This document shows positions 14,568 to 23,793 of a stretch of 34,364 bases of DNA, piece by piece. Every line of letters begins with the position of its first letter. Within the stretch, counting starts at the first letter, position 1. The stretch lies in the NCBI GenBank assembly GCA_905202595.1, contig CAJKSP010000023.1, positions 1 to 34,364 of the forward strand, written 5' to 3'. The stretch comes from an uncultured Sutterella sp. Lineage in GTDB: Bacteria; Pseudomonadota; Gammaproteobacteria; Burkholderiales; Burkholderiaceae_F. The notes below the pieces were generated by a model. That model had not been told where the DNA came from. It did no database searches and saw only the letters and a program-made list of their open reading frames with translations. Both the position numbers and the translations under genes were made by a program.

Positions 14568-15980
14568 CTAGCTAGCCGCTGAAGGGTGTAATGGCAGAGA
14601 AATAGTGAATTCCAAGCCGTGCGGTTGGACGTTTTTGACGGAAATCGTGCCGCCCTGACTTTTAACGGCAGATTGCGCGATAGCTAAGCCGAGTCCGAAG
14701 CCCGTTCCGGTTTTTTCGCGGCTTCCCCGAACAAAGGGATCAAAGATGTGATTGAGCTCGGCAGCGGGCATGCCTGGGCCTTCATCTCGACAGCGAAGAA
14801 TGAGGCTTTGAGGGCCTCGATCGAGTTCAAGGTGCACTTCGCCGCCGTCTGGCGTGTAACGAAGGGCATTGCGTGCAAGATTTCCGAGAGCGCTAAGCAA
14901 TGCATCTTCATTGGCTTTGAAAATAATGTCTTCTGCGAGATGATCGCGTAGCGTCGCTTTGACGCTACGCGTACGGCCTTCAAATGCAATGGCTTCGCGG
15001 ACAGTTTCAACCAACTGGCGTGCAGAAATAGGACGCGTGGGTAATTCAGCGCTGTCTTCCAGGCGTGCATAGGTCAGCAATCCTTCAATCAAGCGGTCGA
15101 TCGCATGTACTTCCTTTTCGATGCGGTCCAGACTAGACGGGATGTGCTTAGGATCGACTCGCGCCAGCTCGAGGGCTACGTCAATGCGTGCGAGGGGACT
15201 GCGAACTTCGTGGCTAACGTCATGGAAGAGCCGCCGTTGCCGCAGTACGAGCTTTTGAATTCGATTAGCCATGCGGTCGAAAACACGAGCAAGCGCTGCG
15301 ATTTCGCCGCCGGCGGGGCCTATGGATTTCTCGACGCGCACGTCGAATTCACCTAAAGCAAAGCGTTCCATCGCTTCGTCTAGCCGTCGTACAGGACGTG
15401 TATAGAAGAAGGCAAGCGCCCAAGAGACGATGAGTGTAATGACCACGATAGTCAAGACGGCAACGCCTGCAGGAAAGCCATCGCGGAGAAAGAGAAACTG
15501 CGGAGGTTTTTTCCCTGATGCGGAATAGGTGGCGAAGACTAAATAAGGCTTTCCGTCGATTTCCAGCGTGCGTACAGCTTCATCAGGGAAGTGGCCTGAA
15601 TAGGCTTCTGTTGTGAAGGGCTCGCGACGCATGGCTTCCAGCATTAGCTTGGCACGTTGAGGCACGGCTCGCCCAGAAAGTTCGTTGCCCGTTCGATCCA
15701 TCACCCAAACGATGGAGTGCTTGTTGGCGTTGCTTCTGAGCCAGGCAATCAAACCTTGCGTGCCGCCGTAGTGGTGGATGATTGCGGCGGTTTCTACGGC
15801 GCGTTGTCCAAAGTAGCGGGTATCTAGCGAGCCCAGAATGGTATCTAGGTGGCGTTGGTGAGAAATCGATGAGGCTATCCAGACTGTGGTCGCTGTTGTC
15901 AGAATGACGAGGCAGAGGCCGGCGAAGAGGCGCCAAAAAAGACTGTTGAAGCCGGGAACGCTTCTGGAAAGCTTGGTCAT
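14568..15980 (-). CDS. CpxA-like sensor histidine kinase
   Basis: The 470-residue inner-membrane kinase has TM1 (about 17-38), a periplasmic sensor domain of about 130 residues, TM2 (about 170-193), a HAMP linker (about 194-246) and HisKA with HDVSHEVRSPLARID, the phospho-acceptor being His257. A HATPase domain follows with N box LARNALRYTPDGGEVHL, CRDEGPGMP and GTGFGLGLAIA. The RQRRLFHDVSHE context resembles CpxA. It lies 38 nt after the response regulator on the same strand, so the two form a pair. The neighbouring divergent efflux operon is a likely target. The stimulus is unknown. Confidence 0.9.
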   Translation of the reverse strand: MTKLSRSVPGFNSLFWRLFAGLCLVILTTATTVWIASSISHQRHLDTILGSLDTRYFGQRAVETAAIIHHYGGTQGLIAWLRSNANKHSIVWVMDRTGNELSGRAVPQRAKLMLEAMRREPFTTEAYSGHFPDEAVRTLEIDGKPYLVFATYSASGKKPPQFLFLRDGFPAGVAVLTIVVITLIVSWALAFFYTRPVRRLDEAMERFALGEFDVRVEKSIGPAGGEIAALARVFDRMANRIQKLVLRQRRLFHDVSHEVRSPLARIDVALELARVDPKHIPSSLDRIEKEVHAIDRLIEGLLTYARLEDSAELPTRPISARQLVETVREAIAFEGRTRSVKATLRDHLAEDIIFKANEDALLSALGNLARNALRYTPDGGEVHLELDRGPQSLILRCRDEGPGMPAAELNHIFDPFVRGSREKTGTGFGLGLAIAQSAVKSQGGTISVKNVQPHGLEFTISLPLHPSAAS

Positions 15981-16018
15981 GGCGAACTCTTGAAGAAGGG
16001 GGCAACGCCTCGACAGCG

Positions 16019-16741
16019 CTACTTCTCTGGCGGTAGCGGTGTTGAGGAGTGCACGATCAGCTGGTAGCCGACGCCACGAATGCTGTCAATGGTGAGCGCG
16101 CGTCCGACGGTATGAAGAAGCTTGTGCCGAATCGAAGAAACATGCACATCAATCGCTCGATCGTAGGGCCCCATAGGACGGCCGAGCACTTTGGGGTAGA
16201 TGTCTTCTTTTGAAACCGGGTGGCCTGCATTGCGGGCAAGAAGCTCGAAAAGCGTAAATTCCGTGCCGGTGAATTCGATTGGTTGGCCGTTGCAGGTGAC
16301 AGCGCTGCGCTTCGTAGCGTCAACGGAAACAGGACCGACGACAACAGGCGCAGCGGTTGCGGCTGTCTGCCTAGAGCGGCGCAGAATGGCATTGATGCGC
16401 GCGACGAGTTCGCGCGGCGGACAAGGCTTGGGAACGTAATCATCCGCTCCCAGCTCGAGGCCTACGATGCGGTCAACAGGATCGCCGCGCGCAGTAAGCA
16501 TGAGAACAGGAATTTGGCTCTTCTGGCGAATTTGGCGCAACACGTCAACGCCACTCATGCCGGGCATCATTACATCGAGCACCACGAGGTCGAAGGTATT
16601 TTTGGCTAGCAAAGCCAAGCCGTCCGCACCATTGTGTGCCGGCGTGACTTGAAAGCCTTCCAGAGTGAGGTAATCGACGAGAAGCGTGACGAGCTCGACG
16701 TCGTCGTCAACGATCAGAATGCGCCGGGCCGTCTGAAGCAT
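16019..16741 (-). CDS. OmpR/CpxR-like response regulator
   Basis: The 240-residue regulator has a receiver domain with acidic pocket Asp12/Asp13, phospho-acceptor Asp56 in LVVLDVMMPG, the Thr of MLTAR and Lys105 of VPKPCPPREL. A winged-helix DNA-binding domain follows: FTGTEFTLFELLARNAGHPVSKEDIYPKVLGR, then YDRAIDVHVSSIRHKL and IRGVGYQL. The ATG at 16741 is preferred; the frame extends to a TTG at 16756 that lacks support. It is transcribed away from the efflux operon, across a shared 289-base region where it probably binds. Confidence 0.9.
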   Translation of the reverse strand: MLQTARRILIVDDDVELVTLLVDYLTLEGFQVTPAHNGADGLALLAKNTFDLVVLDVMMPGMSGVDVLRQIRQKSQIPVLMLTARGDPVDRIVGLELGADDYVPKPCPPRELVARINAILRRSRQTAATAAPVVVGPVSVDATKRSAVTCNGQPIEFTGTEFTLFELLARNAGHPVSKEDIYPKVLGRPMGPYDRAIDVHVSSIRHKLLHTVGRALTIDSIRGVGYQLIVHSSTPLPPEK

Positions 16742-17030
16742 GGCTAGAGATCCCAAGGTCTGATGAAAAGCAAGTATTGAGGCGATCTTAACAAAAAGAA
16801 ACTGAAAAGACTTCTTACAGGGTCCTGGATTGAATTAACGCAACACAGCATCGATTTAGGAGACGGCTTGTGCACAATGAAGTGAACAGAAAGCATTGTC
16901 AAAAGACGGATGTTGCATAGGGCGTCTGCCGTCGTTTTAAGCGAAACAGTGGTTCCGCGCGATTCAATGGCGGTAGTTGCATTAAAAGTGCGTCAATGCA
17001 ATCCTGACAGGCTTCTTTAGAGAGAAGTAA
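16742..17030. promoter_or_regulatory. Divergent control region of the two-component pair and efflux operon
   Basis: This 289-base gap must hold promoters in both directions. I see no tandem GTAAA CpxR boxes and no clear sigma-70 pair. Its clearest element is the inverted repeat at 16977-17001. It is AT-richer than the flanking genes, as promoters usually are. Confidence 0.55.
16977..17001. promoter_or_regulatory. Inverted repeat close to the efflux operon start
   Basis: TTGCATT (16977-16983) and AATGCAA (16995-17001) are perfect 7-bp arms with an 11-base spacer, about 30 nt before the first efflux gene. A partial extra copy (GTTGCAT) lies about 65 bp upstream. The arms are one to two turns apart, so an operator is plausible; an mRNA leader hairpin is the alternative. 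Confidence 0.45.
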
Positions 17031-18491
17031 ATGACCAAGATTCGCTTATTTGCCTTAGCTGTTGCTGCAGCCATTGCCGTGCAAGGGTGTGCCGTCCAGG
17101 CTCCCGATGCTGCCCGCATGGCGGCGGAAGTGACGCCATCGGCCTGGACGCGGACTTCGCTGCCGGCGGGCGACATCGCGTCCTACCGAGATTTTTGGCA
17201 GCGTTGGAACGATCCGGATCTTGTTGCTCTAGTGGAGCGCACGCTCGATGCCAATACCGATATTCAAACGGCAATGGCGAACTTGCGAGCTGCGCGTGCC
17301 AGCCTGACGTCAGCTAATGCCGCGCTCTGGCCGACGGCTGCGCTGAATGGCGATGGTCGGAGATCTAAGGCAGGGAGCGCCTATTCGACTTCCTATTCGG
17401 CTGAAGGATCAGGCGCCTGGACGCTCAGTCTGGGCGGGAGCGAGTTCTTTACTGCTGATGCGGCGCAAGAAAGTGCGCTTGCTTCTAGCCTGACGCTTGA
17501 AGATACGCGGGCAATGACCGTTGCAGAGGTTGCTCAAGCCTACGTTAATCTGCGTACGGCGCAGGCGCAGCTCGCCGTAGTGAAGGAAACCCTGGCGAAT
17601 TATGTAGAGACTGCGGATACCGCTCGCTGGCAGTTCGAAGCAGGTATGGGCACAGCTTCGGAAGCGGAAGATGCGCTTGTACAGCTTTCCACGGCCATGG
17701 CGCGCATTCCTCAGCTCGAGGGCAGCATTGCCGAGTATCGCAACGCCATTGCTAGGCTGGCAAGCCTGCCGGCGGATAAGCTGCCGATTGCCGCAGAGCG
17801 TGCGATTCCTGAGCCGCCTGAAGGTTGCGCCGCCGCCATGCCGGCACAGGTGCTTGAACGGCGGCCGGATGTGAGAAGCGCGTTGCATTCTTTGCAGGCG
17901 GCGGTATATCGGCTGCAGAGCGCCAAAGGGAATTTCTTCCCGTCGCTTTCGCTCTCAGGAAATATAGGCACGACGGCAGCAACCATCGGTGCGCTGGGGG
18001 CGTCAGGGACTGGCGTTGCCGGCCTTATGGCGGCACTCAGCGTGCCTGTGCTGAATTGGGGCAGTCTCATTGCTGCCGAGGAAACGGCGGCAGCAGAGCT
18101 TGATCAGGCGAGGGCGCAATATCTTGCCGTACTTCTTTCTGCATTGGAGCAGACGGACAACGCTCTCTCCGGCATTGCTAATGCTGAGCGGCGAGCGCTC
18201 AATCTGACGCGTGCTGTCAGTCATGCACGCATTGCCGAGCAGCTGGCTCGCTACGAGTACGAAACGGGGGTTGGCGATTACGCGATGTTGCTGACGACGC
18301 AGCGCTCGCTTCTTTCGACGCTTGAGTCTGAGCTTTCCAATCGCGCTGATCGCGCCAACAACTACATCATGCTGTATCGCGCTGTCGGCGGCGGATGGGC
18401 AGTGCAGGCTGCCGCGGCTGAACAAACGGAGAAGAGCGCTCAAAGCAATCGGTCGACAGATGTCGGGCTTGAAGGACGAGAAGGAAAATGA
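17031..18491 (+). CDS. Outer-membrane efflux lipoprotein (NodT/OprM family)
   Basis: The 486-residue protein has a lipoprotein signal with Cys20 (AVQGC). Two repeats of the outer-membrane factor family follow: W-rich DFWQRWNDPDLVALVERTLDANTDIQTA, long helices (RAARASLTSANAALWPTAALN), ERRPDVRSALHSLQAA at the second repeat and PVLNWGSLIAA near the end. It should form the trimeric TolC-like exit channel for the adaptor and MacB-like transporter encoded next. It is the first gene of the operon and its stop overlaps the adaptor start (ATGA). Confidence 0.93.
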   Translation: MTKIRLFALAVAAAIAVQGCAVQAPDAARMAAEVTPSAWTRTSLPAGDIASYRDFWQRWNDPDLVALVERTLDANTDIQTAMANLRAARASLTSANAALWPTAALNGDGRRSKAGSAYSTSYSAEGSGAWTLSLGGSEFFTADAAQESALASSLTLEDTRAMTVAEVAQAYVNLRTAQAQLAVVKETLANYVETADTARWQFEAGMGTASEAEDALVQLSTAMARIPQLEGSIAEYRNAIARLASLPADKLPIAAERAIPEPPEGCAAAMPAQVLERRPDVRSALHSLQAAVYRLQSAKGNFFPSLSLSGNIGTTAATIGALGASGTGVAGLMAALSVPVLNWGSLIAAEETAAAELDQARAQYLAVLLSALEQTDNALSGIANAERRALNLTRAVSHARIAEQLARYEYETGVGDYAMLLTTQRSLLSTLESELSNRADRANNYIMLYRAVGGGWAVQAAAAEQTEKSAQSNRSTDVGLEGREGK

Positions 18492-19786
18492 CGATGGAGA
18501 AGTTTGTTTCAACCAACGAGAAGGCGGAAAAGGCGCGTACGGCCGCATTGCTGGCTGATCCTCGCCGTCCTTGGTATGTGCGCGCACTGGTGTGGACAGC
18601 TGTCGCTGCCGTCTGTGCAGGCGGAGCGTTTTGGTGGTACAGCAGCCGCACAGCAGGACCGCAGGTGCAGTATGTGACGCAAAAGGCCGTGCGAGGCGAC
18701 CTTGATGTCACCGTTTCTGCTGACGGTACGCTCAACCCGATGCGTACAGTGACGCTGGGCTCCGAACTTTCTGGGATCGTCCGCAAGGTCAATGTCGATG
18801 TCAATGATGAAATCAAGACTGGTCAAGTGCTGATTGAGCTTGACACTCGAAATCTCGAAGCGTCCGTAGCATCAGCCAAAGCTTCTCTCTCAAGTGCGGA
18901 AGCGAAGCTCGCAGAATCTCAGGCGACGCTTCATGAAGCGCAGGTTCGCTACAACCGTCTCAAGGAGCTCAATAAGCTTTCCAAGGGCAAGATGCCGTCT
19001 CGAGCGGATCTCGATCAGCAAGAGGCCACAGTAGAGACTGCGCAGGCATCAGTGCAGTCCGCGAGAGCGTCGATTGAAGATGCGCAGGCGACGCTTGCGC
19101 AGGCGCAGACGGATCTCAGCAAAGCCGACATTAAGTCGCCAATCGACGGCGTTGTGCTAGCCCGTTCAGTGGAGCCGGGCTATGCAGTGGCGGCAAGTCT
19201 GCAGGCTGTAGAGCTTCTGACGCTAGCTACTGATTTGCGGGAGCTAGAGCTTCAAGTGAATGTTGATGAAGCGGACATCGGCGTCGTTAAAAGCGGACAG
19301 AAAGCTTACTTCACGGTAAGTGCCTATCCCGATCGGCGATTTCCTGCAACGCTCAAGAAAGTTGCCTTCGGTTCAACGGAGACGGAGAACGTCGTTACAT
19401 ACACGACGTATCTCAATGTCGACAACAAGGAGCTTTTGCTGCGCCCCGGCATGACGGCTTCGGCAACGATCAGCACTGCGCATAAAAGCGATGTGCTTCT
19501 CGTGCCTAATTCGGCACTGCGCTTTCGGCCGCGAACGAACTCGGATGCTGCGGGCGGCGCCAATATGATGATGCCGCGTCCGCCGCATGACGGCGCTGAA
19601 AAGGTTGTGAAGGAAATGACGAACCATGGCGAGCGCGAGCGCACCATCTATGTGCTGCGAAATGGCCAAGCTCAGGCGGTGAGCGTCATTGCAGGACTGT
19701 CTGATGGTTCGCGCACAGAGATCGTTTCTGGCGATCTGTCAGCTGGCGATGCTGTGATTGTGGATCAGCAGAAGGCTTCGAAGTAA
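18488..19786 (+). CDS. macA: MacA-like periplasmic adaptor (membrane fusion protein)
   Basis: The 432-residue adaptor has one N-terminal membrane helix (about 32-50). It also has a barrel-sandwich half (VSADGTLNPMRTVTLGSELSGIV), a long alpha-hairpin of Ala/Gln-rich coiled coil (about 118-215), the returning lipoyl half DIKSPIDGVVLARSVEPGYAVAA, and a beta-barrel and membrane-proximal region. Between barrel and C terminus it carries a Gly/Met/Pro-rich loop (GGANMMMPRPPHDG) that interrupts the usual domain. The adaptor bridges the inner-membrane transporter and the outer-membrane channel. Start ATG overlaps the previous stop. Confidence 0.9.
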   Translation: MTMEKFVSTNEKAEKARTAALLADPRRPWYVRALVWTAVAAVCAGGAFWWYSSRTAGPQVQYVTQKAVRGDLDVTVSADGTLNPMRTVTLGSELSGIVRKVNVDVNDEIKTGQVLIELDTRNLEASVASAKASLSSAEAKLAESQATLHEAQVRYNRLKELNKLSKGKMPSRADLDQQEATVETAQASVQSARASIEDAQATLAQAQTDLSKADIKSPIDGVVLARSVEPGYAVAASLQAVELLTLATDLRELELQVNVDEADIGVVKSGQKAYFTVSAYPDRRFPATLKKVAFGSTETENVVTYTTYLNVDNKELLLRPGMTASATISTAHKSDVLLVPNSALRFRPRTNSDAAGGANMMMPRPPHDGAEKVVKEMTNHGERERTIYVLRNGQAQAVSVIAGLSDGSRTEIVSGDLSAGDAVIVDQQKASK

Positions 19787-19817
19787 GCCATGGCTTGTTC
19801 AAGCAACGGAGGCAAAG

Positions 19818-20591
19818 ATGACCGGCAACGACAACTGCGGACCTGAAGCTGAGCGCCCGGTGCTTATCGAATTTCGAGGCATTGGAAAGCGCTATGGCTC
19901 AGGAGAAGCGGCGTTTGTAGCGCTGCATGCCATCGATCTCAAAATTCACGAAGGCGAATTCGTTGCAATCATGGGACCTTCAGGCTCTGGGAAGTCCACA
20001 GCCATGAACATCATCGGCGCACTAGATCGGCCATCCTGGGGGGAATACCTTTTCAGCGGCGTGCATGTCGAGAATTTGACAAACGATCAGCGAGCACTGC
20101 TTCGACGCCGCTATTTGGGCTTTGTCTTTCAAGGCTTCAATCTGCTGCCAAGGACCACGGCATTAGAAAATGTCGAACTTCCGCTTGTTTACAGGGGCCT
20201 TTCACGCGCAGAGCGGCATGCGCTGGCGCGTGAGGCGCTCGACCGAGTCGGCCTTTTGGAATGGGAAGACCATACGCCGGCGGAGCTCTCCGGCGGGCAG
20301 CAGCAGCGCGTGGCCATTGCGCGCGCCATTGTGATCAAGCCCAAGCTTCTTCTTGCCGATGAGCCGACAGGCTCACTGGACAGTGCGAGAAGCGTTGAAA
20401 TTATGGAGTTGCTTCGCGATCTCAACCGGCAGGACGGCATCACTGTTGCTCTTGTTACGCATGAGCCCGATATGGCGGCGTATGCGCGGCGACATATTCT
20501 CTTCAAGGACGGCAATCTCATCCGCGATGACCAAGGCCTTCTTGGGGAGGGGCCAGGCGCCATTACGGATGAAGAACGGAGGATGATGTGA
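19818..20591 (+). CDS. MacB-type ABC transporter ATPase
   Basis: The 257-residue protein is a LolD/MacB-class ATPase: Walker A GPSGSGKS (53-60) followed by TAMN, the Q loop in FVFQGFNLLPR, signature LSGGQ (157-161), Walker B LLLADEP and the LVTHEP switch His. GGAGG lies 6 nt before the ATG at 19818; a longer frame from 19758 overlaps the adaptor gene and is not needed. In E. coli MacB the ATPase and permease are one chain; here they are separate genes, with this stop overlapping the next start. Confidence 0.92.
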   Translation: MTGNDNCGPEAERPVLIEFRGIGKRYGSGEAAFVALHAIDLKIHEGEFVAIMGPSGSGKSTAMNIIGALDRPSWGEYLFSGVHVENLTNDQRALLRRRYLGFVFQGFNLLPRTTALENVELPLVYRGLSRAERHALAREALDRVGLLEWEDHTPAELSGGQQQRVAIARAIVIKPKLLLADEPTGSLDSARSVEIMELLRDLNRQDGITVALVTHEPDMAAYARRHILFKDGNLIRDDQGLLGEGPGAITDEERRMM

Positions 20592-21796
20592 TTTGGAATG
20601 CATTTCTTCTGGCGCTGCGCCAGATCTGGCGCAATCCGATGCGCAGTCTCCTCACGGTGCTAGGCGTTGTCATCGGCGTAGCGGCCGTGATTACGATGGT
20701 GACGCTGGGTAACGGCGCGTCGACGGCTATCCGAGAGCAAATCGAGTCTTTCGGCAACAATCAAATCATGCTGCGGCCGGGAATGCGCTTGGGGCCGGGG
20801 CAGAAGGTGGGCGCTCCTGACTTTAAAGTTGAAGATGCCGATGCTCTGGAAACGCAGATTTCCGGTGTGGAAGCTGTTGCGCCGCAGACCTCGAAGTCGA
20901 TGACGATTGTAGCCAATGGCCGGAATTGGCAGACAAGCGTGATAGGAACAGATTCTGCCTATTTCACGATTGACAACCGAGAGCTCCAGGATGGGCGCTA
21001 CTTCGAAACAGCTGAGGAGCGTTCGGGTGCAGCGGTCTGCGTTATCGGCGGCACGATTGCTCGCGAGCTCTTCGGCGGCGAGGACAATGTCGTCGGTCAA
21101 CAGTTGCGCACGGGCGGTTTTTCCTGCCGCATCATCGGCCTTTTGAAAACAAAGGGTACTGGAGCGATGGGCAATGATCAGGATGATATGGTGATCATGC
21201 CGCTCAAGACCGTGCAGCGCAGAATCTTGGGCGAAAGCCGCGTTGCTGCTCTCATGATTCGCATGAATCCGAATTCCGATCGTGATCGCCTTAAAGAGGC
21301 TATTCGCGATTTGATGCGTGAGCGCCGTTCGCTTTCTGCTGGCGATGACGACAATTTCACCATCATGGATACAGCTGAAATTGCTGCAAAGGTGGCCTCT
21401 ACGACAAAGATCATGACAACGCTGCTCGGCGCTGTTGCTGGCGTTAGCCTTCTTGTGGGCGGCATCGGCATCATGAATATCATGCTGGTTTCCGTGACCG
21501 AGCGGACGCGAGAAATTGGCATTCGGCTTGCTATTGGTGCCCTGGGCCGCGAAGTGCTACTGCAGTTTCTTATTGAGGCGCTGATGCTGGGCTGCCTAGG
21601 GGGGCTTCTCGGCGTAGGGATAGCTCTTGCTGCTTCTAAGGGTTTATGCGTCCTTATGGATGTGCCATTTATTTTTGATCCGGCCATCAATATCCTGGCT
21701 TTCACTGTTTCAGCGCTGACTGGCATCGTCTTCGGCTATTTCCCTGCCCGTCGAGCAGCGAAACTCGATCCCATCGAAGCCGTACGCCACGAATAG
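20588..21796 (+). CDS. MacB-like ABC transporter permease
   Basis: The 402-residue permease has TM1 near residues 18-40 (SLLTVLGVVIGVAAVITMVTLGNG), a large periplasmic MacB_PCD domain, and three C-terminal membrane helices (VAGVSLLVGGIGIMNIMLVSVTERTREIGIR, then LLQFLIEALMLGCLGGLLGVGIAL, and LAFTVSALTGIVFGYFPARRAAKLDPIEA), the FtsX-type signature. The start is a GTG at 20588 that overlaps the ATPase stop (GTGA) with GGAGG just upstream, which shows translational coupling. With its ATPase, adaptor and channel it makes a MacAB-TolC-type exporter for peptides, lipids or drugs; the substrate is not evident. Confidence 0.92.
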   Translation: MIWNAFLLALRQIWRNPMRSLLTVLGVVIGVAAVITMVTLGNGASTAIREQIESFGNNQIMLRPGMRLGPGQKVGAPDFKVEDADALETQISGVEAVAPQTSKSMTIVANGRNWQTSVIGTDSAYFTIDNRELQDGRYFETAEERSGAAVCVIGGTIARELFGGEDNVVGQQLRTGGFSCRIIGLLKTKGTGAMGNDQDDMVIMPLKTVQRRILGESRVAALMIRMNPNSDRDRLKEAIRDLMRERRSLSAGDDDNFTIMDTAEIAAKVASTTKIMTTLLGAVAGVSLLVGGIGIMNIMLVSVTERTREIGIRLAIGALGREVLLQFLIEALMLGCLGGLLGVGIALAASKGLCVLMDVPFIFDPAINILAFTVSALTGIVFGYFPARRAAKLDPIEAVRHE

Positions 21797-21811
21797 CTCT
21801 TCAAGGGGCAT

Positions 21812-21850
21812 AAAAAAGCGCGCACTTCCTTGTCGGAAGGCGCGCTTTTT
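21812..21850. terminator. Bidirectional intrinsic terminator between the efflux operon and ssb
   Basis: AAAAAGCGCGC (21813-21823) and GCGCGCTTTTT (21840-21850) flank an inner stem CTTCC/GGAAG with a 5-base loop. The A tract on one side and T tract on the other make it functional on both strands. It ends the plus-strand efflux operon and the minus-strand MFS-ssb transcript. Confidence 0.93.
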
Positions 21851-21889
21851 GCCGGTGCTCATTCGCTTTGCAGCGGTGCGGCTCTCAAT

Positions 21890-22396
21890 TTAGAACGGCA
21901 CATCCTCTTCAATGTCATCGATCGGCGATGAGGTGGCAGCTGGCGAAGCCTGAGGCGCAGCAGGCGATGCCTGAGGAGCGGCTGCTGCCGGGCGCGATGC
22001 CGGCTGACGAACGCGCGGTGCAGACTCAAAGCTGTCGTCCATCGGAGCATCTCCTTCAGGCCGGCCGCGAGAACCAAGCTGAAGGTTTTCGCAGATGATT
22101 TCCGTCGTGTAGTGATCTGCCCCGGCTTGATCAGTCCATTTGCGCGTGCGCAGCCGCCCTTCGACCCAGACGTTGCTGCCCTTCTTCAGATAATCGCGGG
22201 CAATTTCCGCGCTGCGTCCGAAGACGACGACGCGGTGCCATTCCGTTTCGGTTACCTGCTGGTCGTCGCGATTGCGATAGCGGCGGTTCGTGGCAACGCG
22301 CAGACTTGCAATGGCGCGGTTGCCGTCAGGCGTGTAGCGCACGTCGGGGTCCGCACCGAGATTGCCGAGAAGAAAAACCTTATTGACAGAAGCCAT
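21890..22396 (-). CDS. ssb: Single-stranded DNA-binding protein
   Basis: The 168-residue protein has an N-terminal OB fold (MASVNKVFLLGNLGADPDVRYTP, then TEWHRVVVFGRSAEIARDYLKKGSNVWVEGRL) and a Pro/Ala/Gln-rich linker with a near-duplicate PQASPAA unit. It ends in the acidic DDIEEDVPF peptide that recruits repair and replication partners. The start at MASVN matches other SSBs; a longer frame upstream is not supported. Its place next to an MFS transporter gene and uvrA is a usual betaproteobacterial arrangement. Confidence 0.96.
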   Translation of the reverse strand: MASVNKVFLLGNLGADPDVRYTPDGNRAIASLRVATNRRYRNRDDQQVTETEWHRVVVFGRSAEIARDYLKKGSNVWVEGRLRTRKWTDQAGADHYTTEIICENLQLGSRGRPEGDAPMDDSFESAPRVRQPASRPAAAAPQASPAAPQASPAATSSPIDDIEEDVPF

Positions 22397-22477
22397 GATG
22401 AAACAACACCTAGCGTATGGAAGCAATGGGTAGACAAACGATTTCGAATTCGGCAGCGCTGCCCGCGCAGCCGTCCG

Positions 22478-23722
22478 CTAGGACAGCTGGAGCGCGCTGC
22501 CAGGCTCGCGGCGCGGTCGCGGAGGCTCCTTCAGGCCGGCGGCCGAAGCGAACCACAGAAGCATAACAAGAAGCGCAGCGGCGAACACAGCGTTGCTTCC
22601 CCAATGCTGCGCAATCCAGCCTCCGGCAGCGCCGCCGATGAAGAGTCCGATATTCTGCGTGGTGTTGTAAATGCCGAGAGCAAGTCCTTTGTCTGCTTTG
22701 GGCGCTTCACGAGAAATGAGCCCCGGCAGTGTAGCCTCCAAAACATTGAAGCCGACGAAAAAGAGGGCAAGCAGAATGGCCGCTTCCCAAAGGTTGTTGA
22801 GGAAAAGCGCAAGTAGGAGGAATACAACGGCGAGGAGCAATACGGCTGCGCGCACGACGGCTACCGTTCGTCCTCGGCGTTCTCCCCAAGCGATGGGCGG
22901 CGCCATTAAGGCAAAGCCAACGAGAACGGCGGGCAAATAGATCCACCAGTGGTGCGCAGCAGGCAGCCCTAAAGATGCGAGTCGTGTAGGCATGACGACG
23001 AAGATGGCGGTGAGAGCGGCATGAAGGGAAAAGATGCCAATGTTGAGGCGCAGGAGCTGCGGGTCGGTCAGAATCTGCTGCCAGGGTTTGTGCACAGCCT
23101 CTTCTGGCAGGTCGCTTGGGACCTGAGACGGTGCATCGGGGACAACCTTCCAGATCACCCAGACAGCGGCGAGCGCCAGAATGCCCGTGAGGCCAAAAAT
23201 TCCGGACACGCCGACAGCTTCAGCCAGCAGCGGAGAGATGATGAGTGATAGCGCGAAGGTGAGCCCGATAGATGCCCCCACCATGGCCATGGCCTTGGTG
23301 AGAACGCGGTCGCGTACGGAATCGGATATGAAGGCTGTGACGGCAGCAGAAATGGCGCCGGCACCCTGCAGCATGCGGCCTAGCATGATGCTCCAGATGC
23401 TGTCGCTCGCGGCGGCCACAAAGCTGCCTGCAGCAAAGATGAGGAGCCCGGCGGCAATGACTGGCTTTCTTCCCAAGCGGTCGGAGGCAATGCCGAAAGG
23501 AATTTGCAATATGCCCTGCGTCAGGCCGTAGATGCCAAGCGTTACGCCGACGAGAAATTCACTATCCCCGCCGGGCAGATGCCTGGCATAAACCGCAAAA
23601 ACAGGGAGAATGACAAAGAGTCCGAGCATGCGCAGAGCAAAAATGCTTGCGAGCGAAATGCTGGAGCGCTTTTCGCGGGATGTCATGCAGAAGGCGGCTT
23701 TGGCGTCACTGGGCGTAAACAT
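22478..23722 (-). CDS. MFS transporter (YajR-like)
   Basis: The 414-residue protein has twelve membrane helices and the MFS loop 2-3 motif GIASDRLGRKPV. Its first helix reads FALRMLGLFVILPVFAVYARHLPGG, the typical start of the YajR-type subfamily, but it lacks the C-terminal ferredoxin-like YAM domain of E. coli YajR. It is probably a drug or metabolite exporter; the substrate is unknown. The start at 23722 is uncertain because no ribosome site precedes it or the alternative ATG at 23686. It is 81 nt upstream of ssb, likely one transcript, and divergent from uvrA. Confidence 0.88.
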   Translation of the reverse strand: MFTPSDAKAAFCMTSREKRSSISLASIFALRMLGLFVILPVFAVYARHLPGGDSEFLVGVTLGIYGLTQGILQIPFGIASDRLGRKPVIAAGLLIFAAGSFVAAASDSIWSIMLGRMLQGAGAISAAVTAFISDSVRDRVLTKAMAMVGASIGLTFALSLIISPLLAEAVGVSGIFGLTGILALAAVWVIWKVVPDAPSQVPSDLPEEAVHKPWQQILTDPQLLRLNIGIFSLHAALTAIFVVMPTRLASLGLPAAHHWWIYLPAVLVGFALMAPPIAWGERRGRTVAVVRAAVLLLAVVFLLLALFLNNLWEAAILLALFFVGFNVLEATLPGLISREAPKADKGLALGIYNTTQNIGLFIGGAAGGWIAQHWGSNAVFAAALLVMLLWFASAAGLKEPPRPRREPGSALQLS

Positions 23723-23793
23723 GGATATCGGCAGAACAGAAGAACGTCGCGAAGAGGGTCGCGAAAGCGAAGTCGGTTATAGAGGAAAACTCC

